A stretch of DNA of 64,000 nucleotides from Strongyloides papillosus (lineage: Eukaryota; Nematoda; Chromadorea; Rhabditida; Strongyloididae). Each line of letters starts with the position of its first letter. Within the stretch, counting starts at the first letter, position 1. The stretch spans positions 186,001 through 250,000 of the forward strand of contig SRSI01000035.1 in the NCBI GenBank assembly GCA_005656395.1, written 5' to 3'. Positions 31,956 to 44,167 of the stretch are shown here, one piece after another. The notes under the pieces were generated by a model, which was given only the letters and a program-made list of their open reading frames with translations, had not been told where the DNA came from and made no database searches. A program made the translations under genes and the position numbers.

Positions 31956-33402
31956 CAGGGTGTCTCAAAAGTAACTCCCCAGTTGCAAACGCTTATAACT
32001 TTTTTCCTACGTGAGATAAAAGTGTAAAATTTTGTGGGTTTGTAGATAAGCGACGTAATATTTTTTATTTTTTTTCCTATTAAAAAATTATGGTTCCATC
32101 AGAACTTATGGCCTCTTGAAAAAAAATCTTTTTTTTGTCTTATTTGTGCATGTAACTTTTTTAAATGAAAAGATATTAACATGATTCTTTTATAGATCGA
32201 AAGCCCAACTTCTTTTGTACTAGAATCACTAATACTATAAATGCTAAACTTCATTAACATTGCTTAATTTTTAATAGAAACAAAAAAATCATGATTTTTG
32301 CCAAAATTTCGTGCTTTTTTAAAAATTAAAGCTCATTGAGAAGATTATCAAGAATGTTGTATAATTATTCTGATAGAGCAAACGATTCTCTATCAAATGA
32401 ATGTAGTATCATAAAAATAAAATAAGATTGAAGAAAGTTATGATTTACTAAAGATCGCCGATTTCGTACTTTTGGTAAAAAATTATGTTGCAAACACTAT
32501 TTTTCTCAACATATTTGATACTTAATAGTATTATTATCATCAAAAAATATGTTATTTTACAAAATATTCCTTCTTTGTTCATATATGATCAAAAAAATTC
32601 TAATAATTTCGAACACTTAAATTTTGAAAAAAATCATTTTTTTAAATATTTATTACCATTTATCTACATTATCTACTATTTTACGTATTTATTATCCTAT
32701 AAGAGCATTTTTAAGCATCTTTAAAAAATATTGTATGTTCAATCTTGTTCTCAAAGAATTTATGTTTGAAATATGAACAGTTAACAATAAAAAATAAAAT
32801 AATATTTTAACTACTTTCAATAAAGAATCATTATCAATGTTAAAAAATTAAAAAAAGTAACATAATTTTTTTTAATTTCCAGAAAAATGAAAAAATTGAA
32901 CTATTTTTGAATTGTCATAACTTACTTAAAACTTATTTATAATAGACAAGATTATTACCGTTGAATAGAGCATCGTTAACGCAATTAGAATAATGATACC
33001 ACATTTGAGAGATTCTTCTCAATGAGCTTTAATTTTGAAAAAAGCACGAAATTTTGGCAAAAATTATGGTTTTTTTGTTTTTATTAAAAATTAAACAATA
33101 TTAATGAAGTTTAACATTTATGGTATTAGTGATTCTAGTACAAAAGAAGTTGGGCTTTTGATCTATAAAAGAATCATGTTAATATCTTTTCATTCAAAAA
33201 AGTTACATGCACAAATAGGGCAAAAAAAAGATTTTTTTTCAAGAGGTTATAAGTCCTGATAGAACAATAATTTTTTAATAGGAAAAAAAATAAAAAATAT
33301 TACTTCGCTTATCTACAAACCCACAAAATTTTACACTTTTATCTCACGTAGGAAAAAAGTTATAAGCGTTTGCAACTGGGGAGTTACTTTTGAGACACCC
33401 TG
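31956..33402. mobile_element. palindromic mariner-type element (non-coding)
   Basis: 1447 bp bounded by TA on each side (31954-31955 and 33403-33404). It starts CAGGGTGTCTCAAAAGTAAC and ends with its exact inverse, GTTACTTTTGAGACACCCTG. The inverted arms are nearly identical for about 390 bp (to about 32345, and from about 33015) and remain recognisable for another 100 bp, so most of the element is one giant foldback. CAGGGTGT-type ends with TA targets are typical of mariner-family transposons. The centre has no transposase; the 79-codon open stretch there is hydrophobic low-complexity sequence. It sits inside copy 2 of the duplicated block. Confidence 0.85.
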
Positions 33403-33404
33403 TA

Positions 33405-33950
33405 CATATATCACTAAATAATCAATTTAAGAGAAGAAAAGAACGGATAATTAAAGATAAGTATTATGTGCAGATTTAAATATTATTTTATATAATATAT
33501 AAATATGTACATATACTTAACAAAACATCTGGAAGAAAGAAAGGAACATCCTTCGATTGAACTAAGAAGAAGTTTTGTGGGAGAAGAGGAAGAAAAGCAG
33601 TATTTAAGAAGAGAATATTTCAAGAAATTCAGTTTGGATTAGTTTAGAGAAGAGTAAGATCAGAGGTGCTGAATAGCACTCCAAACTCTGGACAAGGAAA
33701 TAAATATTCATTTATTATTGTTCGTTATTAGTTAATCGTAATAAAAAGTTATTATTTATTTCTTATGTGTTTATTGTTTGGTATTCTGATCAAGCATGCA
33801 TGTTCCAACATGCCTCTTCATTAGGTAAGTATCTCGAACCAAGTGGTGGGAAACAGCTAGCATGTATCTGATGGGATACGTGTAGCAGGAGGCCTCGCTA
33901 CACCTACAACAGCCACACCACCATAAGAGGACGTAAACAAACAGACTCTT
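33405..33950 (+). other. insertion of unknown type, LTR-like features
   Basis: About 545 bp absent from copy 1 of the duplicated block. It contains a purine-rich stretch (about 33525-33600), AATAAATATTC near 33700, and then a segment unusually rich in G+C for this window (33795-33945: CATGTTCCAACATGCCTCTT, CTGATGGGATACGTGTAG, CAGCCACACCACCATAAGAG). The AATAAA followed by a CCAACA would suit an LTR plus leader, but I find no second copy and no target duplication. Confidence 0.3.
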
Positions 33951-34060
33951 TAAGGGACTTATGGTATTTGTATCATTTTATTTTCTGTATTTTCTTCAAT
34001 AAACTTTCGAATTCTGAAAAGAAATCGCATTTCATATTTTAAAATAGTGTACTAGTAATT

Positions 34061-35269
34061 AAAATTTGTTAAGTGGTGTTATTCACTATTTAACACATAT
34101 ATATAGTCAAGTAATGGGGATTATAATTAGTTTAATTTTGTCATTGTTTTTGTTTGACCTGGTATAGTGCCATCTTCATTTTATAATAGGTAGCAATAAT
34201 TGGGAAATTATTTTGTAATCCCAAAATATTTAAAAATTTATGTTCTAAAATATATTAACATCGTAAAAATTTTAGGGGTTTAAGTGAAAGTGATTGAGAA
34301 GCATTTTACCAGTCTCATATTTGTTGTTAAGGATAGAAAGACTGTTATTTTTGTGGAAGGTAATTTTTAATATTTTTATTGTATCTCTTATAACTTGAAG
34401 GTGAGTCACCAAATAAATAAAATTTAACTATATGACAATAATATTCAAATTTTATATAATAATATTTAAACATTTTATTTTAATAACTAAATATTATAAT
34501 TCGGTTACATACTTCTAGTTTTATCATATTTTTATAATAATATACGTAAATTGTGAAATAGCATTTTACTGACTATTGTATTAAATAATTCAATGAACTT
34601 TTTACTTAATAATGTTCAATTTTTAATAATGTTATAGAAATTTCTAATAAAGTGAACTGAATGTGTAATCCTGGTGGATTTTTCGGGAGCCGTTAAGTCT
34701 CTGGACTTTTGCAATATAACACGAAACTTTTTAGAAGGTTTTTAAAGCAAAAGGGAAATAGAGTTACACATTATAAAAGTTATGAAATGATTAAAACGTA
34801 ACTATGTTCTATAATATTCTTCACCTGTTTCTTATATAGTTCTCAAGGTTAAAGACGTGTTCCTTTTGATAGTTTCTTACATAAATTTGATATAGTCGTA
34901 CATACATTTGATCTGAAACAGCGTTCCATGTTCACCGGTTAATTGACAAATTTTTTTTCGCTTCTCATTAATTATTTATATAATTTTGTATTAAAAATGT
35001 TTATACGCCTTAGTATATAATATTATCAAGAAATACAATGTGCTCTTTTTAAGAATTGACTAATTTTATGTATATCAAAAATATTTATGAAGATGTATTT
35101 GCAAGCATTTTTAATAAGACCGCTTTTTGAACAATCTTGGAATGAATATTATTAGAATTCTCTAAACTAGATGCAATTAAATGTTAAAATAAATCATGTG
35201 AATGTTACTGTTTTCGGATGATTATTTGAAATAGTTTTTGCGTTTCTAAACTTATCTCTATAATAAGAG
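34061..35269. other. intergenic DNA, nothing identified
   Basis: AT-rich DNA beyond the duplicated block; no coding or repeat signal that I can support. Confidence 0.4.
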
Positions 35270-35640
35270 ATAATAAAATTAATTTTGTCTTCATCATAAC
35301 TCTTACTAGACCTGACCGATTTTTTTGATTAAATAGTCCAAAAGATGTGCTTTTTTTAACTAGTTGGACAGAATATGTTTTAGTGTTTTGTCGCTAAAAT
35401 TGGCTAAATTATTTTTAAAGAACCCTTTTTAACTCTTTTTTAGTATAGTTTTAAAAGCATAACTGTTTTTAAATTGACTAAAAGATATGTTTTATATATT
35501 ATCTAAAAGATCTAATAACATAATAGAAGGAAACACAATATCAAAAACATTAATCATAATTTGGCCAAGTTATGGAGAAGAGAGTAGTGATAATCACTAA
35601 GAAAAAATTTCGGGCTACATGCATTGAAAAGTTAAATATA
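35270..35640. repeat. diverged interspersed repeat unit
   Basis: Same family as 2985-3960 and 36990-37870: CATCATAACTCTTACTAGAC, then TAAATAGTCCAAAAGATGTG, then AAAATTGGCTAAATTATTTT and GGCCAAGTTATGGAGAAGAG. Old and degraded; no frame is conserved. Confidence 0.5.
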
Positions 35641-36084
35641 GCCAGATTGAGGCGTAATCACTTGGCTAGTATTAGTAATAATTACAGTCATTCCCTGTTT
35701 AAATGACATCTTCATAATGCTCTTCAAAAATTAGTTTTTATCATTTCGTTGAAATAACATCTGATAAATAAATCTTATAGATAACAATTATAAATTTGTT
35801 CTATTCATATTTTTCTCTATTTGATATTTATGAACATGTCATTCACATACAAATAAATTTTTTGACAGTTGGTAAAATGCTAGAGATAAACATTTATCTC
35901 TCTTCTAGAATATTTTTGTCGTTAGAAAAATAAAATATTTTTCAATAAATTTTTTAGATTATGAATTATCAGTTAAGCTGTAAATTCAAAAAAGAATTTT
36001 ACCTCTAGATTATATTTTCCCTTATATTTTTCAAGTCAATTAGTATATAAAGAGCATTAACTTTAATTTTTTTCTTTAAATTTT

Positions 36085-36760
36085 TATTTTTAAAAATCTG
36101 TTATGACCGAAAATCATAAAAACCGCTTGGACTTCTGCAGAAAATTTGGTTAGAAACCTTAAAATTGGTGATTTTATAAATATTAGGAGATGTACTTCGG
36201 CGATATAAAACTTTATAAACCCTGGACTATTTATGTAGGCTTTAAAGATGTTATACATGAAGTTAGGCTTATAAGTAGTGATGAAAATATTGATAAAACT
36301 GATAAATTTTCTTTCTTTTGATCTTAATAGAACAAAAGCATCAGTGAGTATTGATGATTTATTCCAATTTTGTGGCGAAAGTGACTGTAGAATCTATAAT
36401 TCAATGGACATTTATCGTAGACCTTTATCAGAAAATTGTATTTAATCTTATATTGAGGAAAGATTGGGTAAATATAGATATAATTTATTAATTAATAATT
36501 GTGAACACTTTGCTAAATGGGCTAGATATGATTTTCCTATTAGTAAACAAAAGAATGTTGCGTGCGCTGCATTGTTTTATCTTACTTTTTATTGCCATTA
36601 AGAAACCAGTTTCCGCACCAGCTTTAGGAATAATTGAATTCTGTTATTTTGGATCTTTTGACTTAACACTAAAACCTCACATTTACAGTTATCTAAATAA
36701 TCTTTTTTCTAAAATTCTAACGAGAAAGGAATATCTAGAATTTGGTTTTCAAGAATAAAA
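36085..36760 (+). pseudogene. LRAT/NlpC-P60-type acyltransferase pseudogene
   Basis: Pieces of an LRAT-domain protein in the right order but in several frames. They are RNLKIGDFINIRR (from about 36150), PWTIYVGFKDVIHEV (about 36219-36265), IDDLFQFCGESDCRIYNSMD then a stop, and LLINNCEHFAKWAR with the catalytic-type Cys in NCEHFA (codon at 36499). A hydrophobic tail then follows in yet another frame (KKPVSAPALGIIEFCYFG), as in LRAT proteins with a C-terminal anchor. The His expected before the YVG strand is not visible. Frameshifts and at least one internal stop make it dead. A gene with many short introns is an alternative but less likely, because the breaks lack good splice sites. Confidence 0.6.
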
Positions 36761-36989
36761 AAGATCCAAAAGCATAGATGTTTTGAAATTAAGCTGTCTA
36801 GAATTTTAATTTATCTACAAAAGGAATATTCTTTATTTAAAACATTTTTAAAACGTCGAAGGTTTCAGAATAATTTATTAATAAAAAACAAAGATATTTA
36901 ATGCTCTAGAATATCTGTACTTAAAATATTTAGAACTTAGTTCTAGATAATGCATATCTGGATATTTTAGACATTTTATTTTCTCTATC

Positions 36990-37990
36990 TATAGAAAATA
37001 AAAATAATAGTTTTGTCTTCATCATAACTATTTTTTAACTTATCTGATATTTATACTTAAATAGCCAAAGGATATAACTTCTTAAACTTGAAAAACTGGA
37101 CCTCTTTTAGACTTTTTGGTCAAAAATGACCAAGGTATTTTAAAAAACAATTTTTTTTCTTTCTTTATGCATGGTATTGTTATTCGATTCTTTCACTTGA
37201 TGTTAACGAAGTAAAAAGGCTTAAAAGTTATAACTCATTAGAATAGTTAAAAATATGAAATAGTAAGAAAAAAAAGTACAATAGTATTTTATTAAAAAAG
37301 ACAATATTATGGGCCAAAGTAATTGTTGTTATTTCAAGAAAAAAATTGGAAATTGAAATAACTATGGGTTAATGGAGACTCAATGAAAATAAGTAAAATT
37401 GAATTTGTCATATAGATCTTTGTCTAACTTAGAAAAGAGGTTATAACGAAGTTTGTTGTTTGATAATGAAAAAAGTTTTATTAATTTAAGTTTCACTTTC
37501 TTTTAAACTTTATTTCATGGAAATCAATTTTTTTCTCTGCATAACTCTTTCCAATTTCAACTAATTTTTATAGTTAAATAGTCGATAGATATAAATTTAT
37601 GAACTTAGTGTAGAAAACGGGTCTCAAAAGTTTTGGTCCTTAATTGGCTAAGTTATTTTTAAAAAACATTAATTGTTTGGTTATTTTTTTGTGTGATTTT
37701 GTGTCATAAATAGTTTTCCTCAAAGTTTAGAAAAGTTTTTGATTTACGACTTATTAGAAAGTTACAACTTTAGAATAAGGGGAAACTTTATTTTATAAAA
37801 ATTGACCAAAAATTGGGCAAGTTATGGAGGTAAGAGCAGCGTCCAATTTTTTAACAAAAATATTCAAATAGAATGCGTTAAAAGATTAAACAAAGGCATT
37901 AGAAAAGTTGGTCTTCGTTCGTTTGTAAAAATTTGTAAAAAAAGCGCTGTAGGCCAGACGCAATCTGCTGAAGGTAGATCTAAGTCAGGT
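36990..37990. repeat. diverged interspersed repeat, two units
   Basis: Unit 1 (about 36990-37330) and unit 2 (about 37505-37870) each carry CATAACT, then AAATAGTC or AAATAGCC, an AAAATGACCAAGG or TTAATTGGCTAAG word and a run of A. Unit 2 reaches TTGGGCAAGTTATGGAGGTA. They are further copies of the family at 2985-3960 and 35270-35640. The 66-codon open frame at 37802-38002 lies in this repeat and is not a supported gene. Confidence 0.5.
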
Positions 37991-38054
37991 GATTTAACAT
38001 AAAATCTGAGGGTTGTATTTAATCAAATCTTGATATTGGTTTCACAATTTAACA

Positions 38055-38735
38055 AGTCCAATGTTGTAGCAGATAACTTATTAATATATTAGGCACTCTC
38101 AAGAACCATACCAATTTATACTCCAAACTTAAGTATCCCAATGCTAAGATAAACCTTGTAGAAAATTAAAAACAAAATCTAAAATTAAATAATTGTCAAT
38201 AATAGAAAGCAGAATTACAGTAAGAAAGAAACACTATAATAGGTTAAAAAAAGTGATTTTTAATCCAAGACCACTGATTATCATACCAACTAATTTTGAA
38301 TGATTGTTTTCAACTTGTCAATTACTCATCGTTGAAAATCCTCTAGCGATCGACGAAAAAAAGGAAATAAATGTTTGATAAAATTTCTTACTCATATCTA
38401 AAAGACTTTTTAATATACTTCTGTATCTAAAAAAATGTACTTTTACGTATGTTACAGGGAGAAAAGGTATCTTTTCTTCCGTCTTATCAGAATCAAAGTA
38501 GAAAAAACATCATAAGATAAAGTAGAAATCAGGTTAAGATAACAAATTGATACTTTCTAACAGCATATAAAAGAGAAACGTTTATTTGGTGTTGTAATTT
38601 CAATGAAACATTTCTTTATATTTATTATACTATTTTGAGGAATGATCTATATTTGACTAATTAAATGCATCAAATAATGGTAATAAGTTTTATTAAAGAA
38701 AGAGAGTCCTCAAAATTAGTAAATCAGAGAAAAAA
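38055..38735 (+). pseudogene. hAT transposase C-terminal relic, copy A
   Basis: At 38264-38370 the reading RPLIIIPTNFE, stop, LFSTCQLLIVENPLAID matches the hAT dimerisation region, where a I-P-x-[ST]-x-x-x-E-R-x-F-S motif is followed by a helix. The flanking several hundred bases are also shared, in the same orientation, with 40065-40745 (TAAGTATCCCAATGCTAAG here, GTAAGTATCCCAAGGCTAAA there). No intact frame survives. Confidence 0.55.
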
Positions 38736-39078
38736 AATCTCCGAAGTTATAAATTTAAAGATTATGTTTTATGAAATTCTGATTTCACGATATGAAAAAT
38801 CTAACAATTTAAGAATAATTATGAGAAAAATCTTAGAACAATCTATATCATATCAGGAAATAATTTCTTTGGAGTAAGTTTTTGTTGTTTTATATATATT
38901 TCTTTAATAATATATTTGTATTTAAGAGTTACAGTAAAATATAAACTGCTTTATTAGGTATTTCAAATGTTCAATTATTCTTTCCTTTTTTCTCTAAAAA
39001 TCTTTCTGTTGAATTTCTGTTTAATGACTTTAAAAGTAAACTTCTAACTAGTGATAGACGTACGAGAATAAATTTTTT
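38736..39078. other. intergenic DNA, nothing identified
   Basis: Between the hAT relic and the MATH-BTB pseudogene. A 70-codon open frame starts in the relic and ends at 38877. I see no support for it as a gene. Confidence 0.35.
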
Positions 39079-39975
39079 CTACTCTTTAGTTTTTGTTAAC
39101 CATGCCCCATTTACAAGGATCTGTTCTTGACAACATTCTTTCCAAGTTTCAATCGAATACGTTTCAGACGGTGTAAAACGTTCACAAACATTTTCAATAG
39201 TCAAACTTCTACACATAGATTGTTCTGAAATTGCTTTCAATCTATGTAATTCATACTTATTTGCAATTTTAAACATTCCATTAGCCATATTTTGTATATT
39301 TGAAACTTCATCTTTGTAGATGTATTTTAACATCTCTCTTACAACTTCAACACTAAAATCTTTTATTTCAATAATATTTGTTTTTGATTTTTCTAATGTA
39401 CTGTTAAAGATATTATAAAAAGCAGAAGATCGAGCAGCGAGGACTGCTTTGTGAAGTTTAATTTCAGTATCTTTTACTCCTATAATGCAATCAGTAAATA
39501 GCAATGAATCAAACATATCATCATAGTCCAATAATAATTTTGATTGGGGTATTGTAGGATTTATTGATGTCTCTGGATTATAATGGTTCTCAAATTTAAG
39601 GTCAATAATCTCTACCTCACATAATATCGTCAACTTATCATTTATCAATAAACCATTCGATTCAACTAGTAAAAATCTTTCTTAATAAATTCTGGAAACC
39701 CCAACTCTGCCCTTACCAAGATCAATAACATTCTTTACAATACATACGTTTTCCTCCTCTTTCTTGTCATTTAAAATTGAAAACCTAAACTTTACTTTTG
39801 CTTTGTCTGCCTTTTTTCAATATTAGATAAACTGATACATAATCCTTGGACTTTTCATTATCACCATTTGGATATATCCATAAACGCCACTCTGATCTAC
39901 ATTTCCATCCAATGATAAACGTCGGTGATGAAATTTTTTTACCTGTCTTTTTAAGACGAGGGGAAATTTTTGTAA
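39079..39975 (-). pseudogene. MATH-BTB domain protein, broken in the MATH domain
   Basis: The BTB half is open over 39079-39648, with LDYDDMFDSLLFTDCIIGVK, LHKAVLAARSSAFYNIF, EVVREMLKYIYKDE and IANKYELHRLKAISEQSMCR. It is a clear BTB/POZ fold as in SPOP-type substrate adaptors for CUL3 ubiquitin ligases. Upstream, the MATH half is readable in pieces: SSPTFIIGWKCRSEWRLWIY, PNGDNEKSKDYVSVYLILKK, then a one-base shift near 39808, KVKFRFSILNDKKEE, and a stop (TAA) near 39683 just before ERFLLVESNGLLIND. There is no splice signal at the shift or the stop. MATH-BTB genes are expanded in nematodes; this one looks recently inactivated. Use of a late start giving only the BTB half cannot be excluded. 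Confidence 0.75.
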
Positions 39976-40064
39976 TGAATATTGATAATTGAATTTGCTA
40001 ACTTTTGTTTAGATATTACATGAATTATTTGAAATGGTAAATATATTAAAATCAACGCCAAGCT

Positions 40065-40745
40065 CAATCTAGTGACAGATGACTTGCCAATGGATTTGAT
40101 ATTTCCAAAAGTCAACCCCATTTCTCCTCCAAACGTAAGTATCCCAAGGCTAAATTAAACCACGTAGAAAACTTGGAACAAAATCTAAAATTTATCAATT
40201 GCCAGTAATACAAAGCGGAAGTAGAATAGTATAAAACTACAATAAAAGGTTAAATTAAAAATTATGGTTAACCCAAGACCATTGACTTATATACCAACTA
40301 ATTTTGAAAGACTGTTTTCAACTTGTGAAATACTTATTGAAGAAAATCTTTTAATGGTCGATTGAAAAAGGAAAAGAAATATTTGATACATATCTTACTC
40401 ATGTCTAAAAGATTTTTTAATATAATTCCAAATCTAAGGTGATGCACTTTCATTTATGGTATAAAGAGAAAAAGTGTATTTTCTACTTTCAAATAAGAAA
40501 CTTAGTAGAAAAAACATCCAAGATAAAAAAGAAGCCAATTTAAGATAAGAAATAGATACTTTCCAGTACCATAATAAATTATGTGAGAAAAGTATCACTT
40601 TGGTGCTACAAATTTCAATGAAGTTTTTCCCTATTAATTTAATTATTATATTATTTTATAAGAATATCTATATATGACCAATTGAAGGCAAGAAATAATG
40701 ATAGTATAGTTTATTAAAAAAGAGAACTTTTCAAGAAATAATTTG
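40065..40745 (+). pseudogene. hAT transposase C-terminal relic, copy B
   Basis: At 40273-40365 the frame RPLTYIPTNFERLFSTCEIL then IEENLLMVD and a stop matches the end of the hAT dimerisation domain. The block of about 680 bp is a direct repeat of 38055-38735, better preserved at the coding end. The repeats flank the MATH-BTB pseudogene. No other transposase part is found between them. Confidence 0.6.
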
Positions 40746-43634
40746 AAGGATGAAGATTGCAATCATTTCAAATAAAAATATTTTAACATATAGTCAAATA
40801 ATTTTCTTATTGAAACTAATCAAATGTTATAAGCTTCTCGCTAGATGAACATCAAGTTGCGGCAATTTATGATATAGACAATTTATTTGTTAAAAATATA
40901 TCCAATTTATATTTGTTGTATCTTTAATATAATTACTCTATTTTATTGTATTTTAAGTTAAACACCAACTTAAATAAAAATTTTAACTATAAAAGTTACC
41001 ACAATAATTAATAACAAAATACAACACTAAGAATAATACCAGTTAAATAATTTGATTGAAGTTGAGATTTAGATGCTTGATCAAACATTGCATCTCACAG
41101 TACACTTCTTAGTTCCTTTTATAGATGTATGTTTATGAATTCGATTTACTGAACCTAATATTGTTTATCTGTATGATTATTTCTCATGTTTCTTGTTTAT
41201 TTCTTTGTTTAGAAAATTATCTAAAAAATTAATTCAAAAACAATCGAAATTTTTAATATCTATAAGAGTCCCCACCTATATAAATTCAATTCTTATATAA
41301 TTTTTAAAATAATGGAAATTTACGATGTTTTATAATGATATTTAAACTTTTACATTCTTCTCCTCTTACGTTGAAGAATAAGAATTTATGATTTTGGGCA
41401 TTTTTTATCTTATTCTTTAAAACCTCTAAGGTCTCGCTATCACTTTTATACAAAATTTTAGTTCTTTGGTCTTGCGTACTATACGCAAAGTGTAATTTTT
41501 ACTGATTTTATGTTGCCTATGATGTTTAAGATAAAAAGTATCACCAACATTGAAAGTATCATACTTTCCATATTTATTATAATTTACTTTTTGCCAGTAA
41601 AACTTTTACAGTTTGTTTTTAGTAAAGTGACGCATGAAATAAGAAAATGATTTTAATTAACACAACACATTTAATAATCTACAACAGATAAATTAATTGA
41701 GTAACATATGATTATAACCAAGTATATCTAACTAAGGCTTTCCAAGGAAAAAGGTATAACAATTAAATATATTAGTAAATCTCACAGTTACCAGATCAGT
41801 GAGATTATAGCAAGAACAAAATAATTATCATAATTAAGGTAAATAACTCAACACTTGAAATGTAAAATTAATTTGTCTTCTTCGTTAACATAATTCTACT
41901 TCCAATATCTTTATATCAAATACCTTTTTAGACAAAATTATTTTAATTTCATCAAAAAAAATAGTTACAAATATGTTTATTTTTCTTAATGTACACTACT
42001 CAAAGACTAAATTTTTATGCTTAAGAACGATTGTTTCTTAAAACACTTTTATGATAAATGAAACTACAAAATCTTAGCGGCAAATAAAAAAAATTTACTA
42101 AAATCGGTTAAAAATGAACAATGTTATAAAAATTTTAAAAAGAATACTGTTTTTTGAAATATTATGTGCTTTGTATTTCTTTTGACTAGATATAGGTGTA
42201 GTTTTTGTTAATTTTTTAATAATTACGCTGTAAAAGTAACCTTTAAGCACGATAAGTTGTTTTTCACTATAAGAATAATGATCTATACACTAATAATTAG
42301 AATTTTCAACATATAATTGCACATTTAAATTCTACTGATTGTTTTTCCTTGAAATATATACAAAAACACCCATGAAGCTATTAATAAATTTTAATTTTTT
42401 TTTGTCTTAAAAACTAAAATTATGTTGTATAATTAATTCTGTCAAATAAGAAATCATTCTTTCTTTCTCAAGATTCTTTTATATAATTTTCTATTAAAAC
42501 AATGTTTATGTAACGTAGTAGTATTATTCGAAAGAAATACAATGTGCCGCATTTATGATTCCTTAATTATAAGTACTCATAAATATTCATGGAAATATAT
42601 TTATGAACTTTATTACAAAAAGTATTTGAGAAAAAACTTGAGAAATCTTTACAATAGAAAATTATTATCCGAATGTATTTAAGTATTAACAAAGAAAAGC
42701 AATGTATGGCTTTCGACTGGTTTAATAAAATATTAAAAACAAAATATACTTTAAAAATATTTTCCTATTTCGAATACGGCAAATAATACAATAATCAAAT
42801 GATCAATTAACTTTTTATGGGAGAAATAATTTATGGACTAATGTTAGTGATAAAAAAATATATTCACTTTATAAATACGATTATTTTAAAGATATATTAT
42901 TTTGTTTATTACTATAGAAATTTTTTATATTTTTAAAAAAACAACTACTTTACATCAAAAATTATTTTTTCTTACTTCCTATTTTTTATTAAAATTAGTT
43001 ACACTTATAGCTATAAATTTGATTTATCATATAAAAAATAAAATAAAATAAGTAAATATTATAAAAAATTACTATGATCTTGAAAGCTGTTTTGATAAAA
43101 GGTATCTACATAATAAAAAAAATCTATTTAATACTTTAAAAATTTGATAAGAAATTATTTAAAAGTGAGTCTTGACGATAATAAAATTAGTAATATAAAT
43201 TGATAAAATTTTTTACCAGATAAAAATTTGTCATTTTAAGATTTGTATGTAATTTAAAATGATAACATCAAAAAAATATCAATATTTTTTGTAATATCAA
43301 AAGAAAAAGTTTATGTAATATTGTGTAAACATAAATTAACATTGAATATAATTTAATGAAATTAAATGAATGTATTTATAATGCGTTTACTTAAAACTTT
43401 AAAATTATATATATCAAGATGTAATTAAATTTCTCCGTTAGTTTTATAAATAATTATAAATAGTGATATGAGTTTTGATGAAATAAATTGATAATTTCAT
43501 TCGATAATAAAATTTTCATTTTTTCTCCTCTAATTTAGCATCTTGAATAATTGAAATTTTGATAAATTTTTTTTTTAATTGTAAATAAATTGTTTGTGTA
43601 TCCATAAGTTTATTTTATCAACATAAATAAACAA
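40746..43634. other. intergenic DNA, nothing identified
   Basis: About 2.9 kb, very AT-rich, with no coding frame of protein-like composition and no clear repeat. It marks the change from element-rich DNA on the left to ordinary genes on the right. Confidence 0.4.
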
Positions 43635-43895
43635 TCAACAATGATGATGGTGGTGGTGATGTCCAAAATGTGCTCTAAAAAATAATGAATTTTAGAAAAA
43701 TAAAAATATTTAAAAATATTACCCATGGATATGGTGACGATGATGATGATGATGTGGATTGGTTAAAATAACAGATGGTAAAACACCTCCAGCAATAACA
43801 CCTCGACGACATTCACATATTCCTCCTGTGGCACACCATCTACGACAGTGTCTGCATTGATAATATCCTACTCTACTTGAATGGCATGATCCCAT
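43635..43895 (-). CDS. small Cys/His-rich protein
   Basis: Two exons on the minus strand, 43723-43895 and 43635-43674, are joined by a 48-nt GT-AG intron in phase 2, giving 70 residues. The N-terminal part, MGSCHSSRVGYYQCRHCRRW then CATGGICECRRG, has a CxxC plus CxC arrangement suited to binding zinc. A neutral linker (VLPSVILTNP) leads to a histidine-rich tail of three runs (HHHHHRHH, HIHG, HHHHHHHC). The tail could bind metal (Zn, Ni or Cu). There is no signal peptide. The next gene (44168-44359) has a similar CxHC start and the same strand 272 bp upstream, so the two may be co-expressed. No named family is recognised. Confidence 0.7.
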
Positions 43896-44167
43896 CTCCT
43901 GGTTTATTACTAACAGTAATAGAATTATTAAAACAAATAAGTTTTGATGCGAATTTAAAATTTTTCAAGTTTATATACAGAGGTACCTGTCTCTTATCAA
44001 ATAAAATCTTTAAAAATTTTACGTGAAAAAACCACGAGTGTCGCATAATCTAACGATAAGTGAATCATTGATAAATAAATAAAGGAAAAGGAAGTAAAAA
44101 TTTAAACAATATTACGTCACTATTTATTTAACAATAAAAATTATGAATAATCATTATAACATATTAA

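Larger units (their letters stand above)
29575..34060. repeat. duplicated block, copy 2, with later insertions
   Basis: Matches copy 1 (22590-24490) in the same order and orientation from TTTTTATGCCGACTTAAGAA through the four-exon gene (30694-31189) to about 31900. It resumes at about 33955 with GGTATTTGTATCATTTTATT, aligned to GGTATTTATATTATTCTACT near 24400. Two interruptions are specific to this copy: about 490 bp at 29820-30310, and about 2 kb at 31900-33950 that includes the palindromic mariner-type element. Confidence 0.75.

Noticed and set aside
32485..32724. 79-codon frame in the centre of the palindromic element
   Set aside because: Hydrophobic low-complexity reading of T-rich DNA; no transposase motif.
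33795..33950. Possible tRNA gene in a G+C-rich patch
   Set aside because: Could not build a cloverleaf: no GGTTCRANNCC-type T loop and no matching acceptor stem.
37802..38002. 66-codon frame with basic composition
   Set aside because: Overlaps a diverged interspersed repeat and has no start context or family match.
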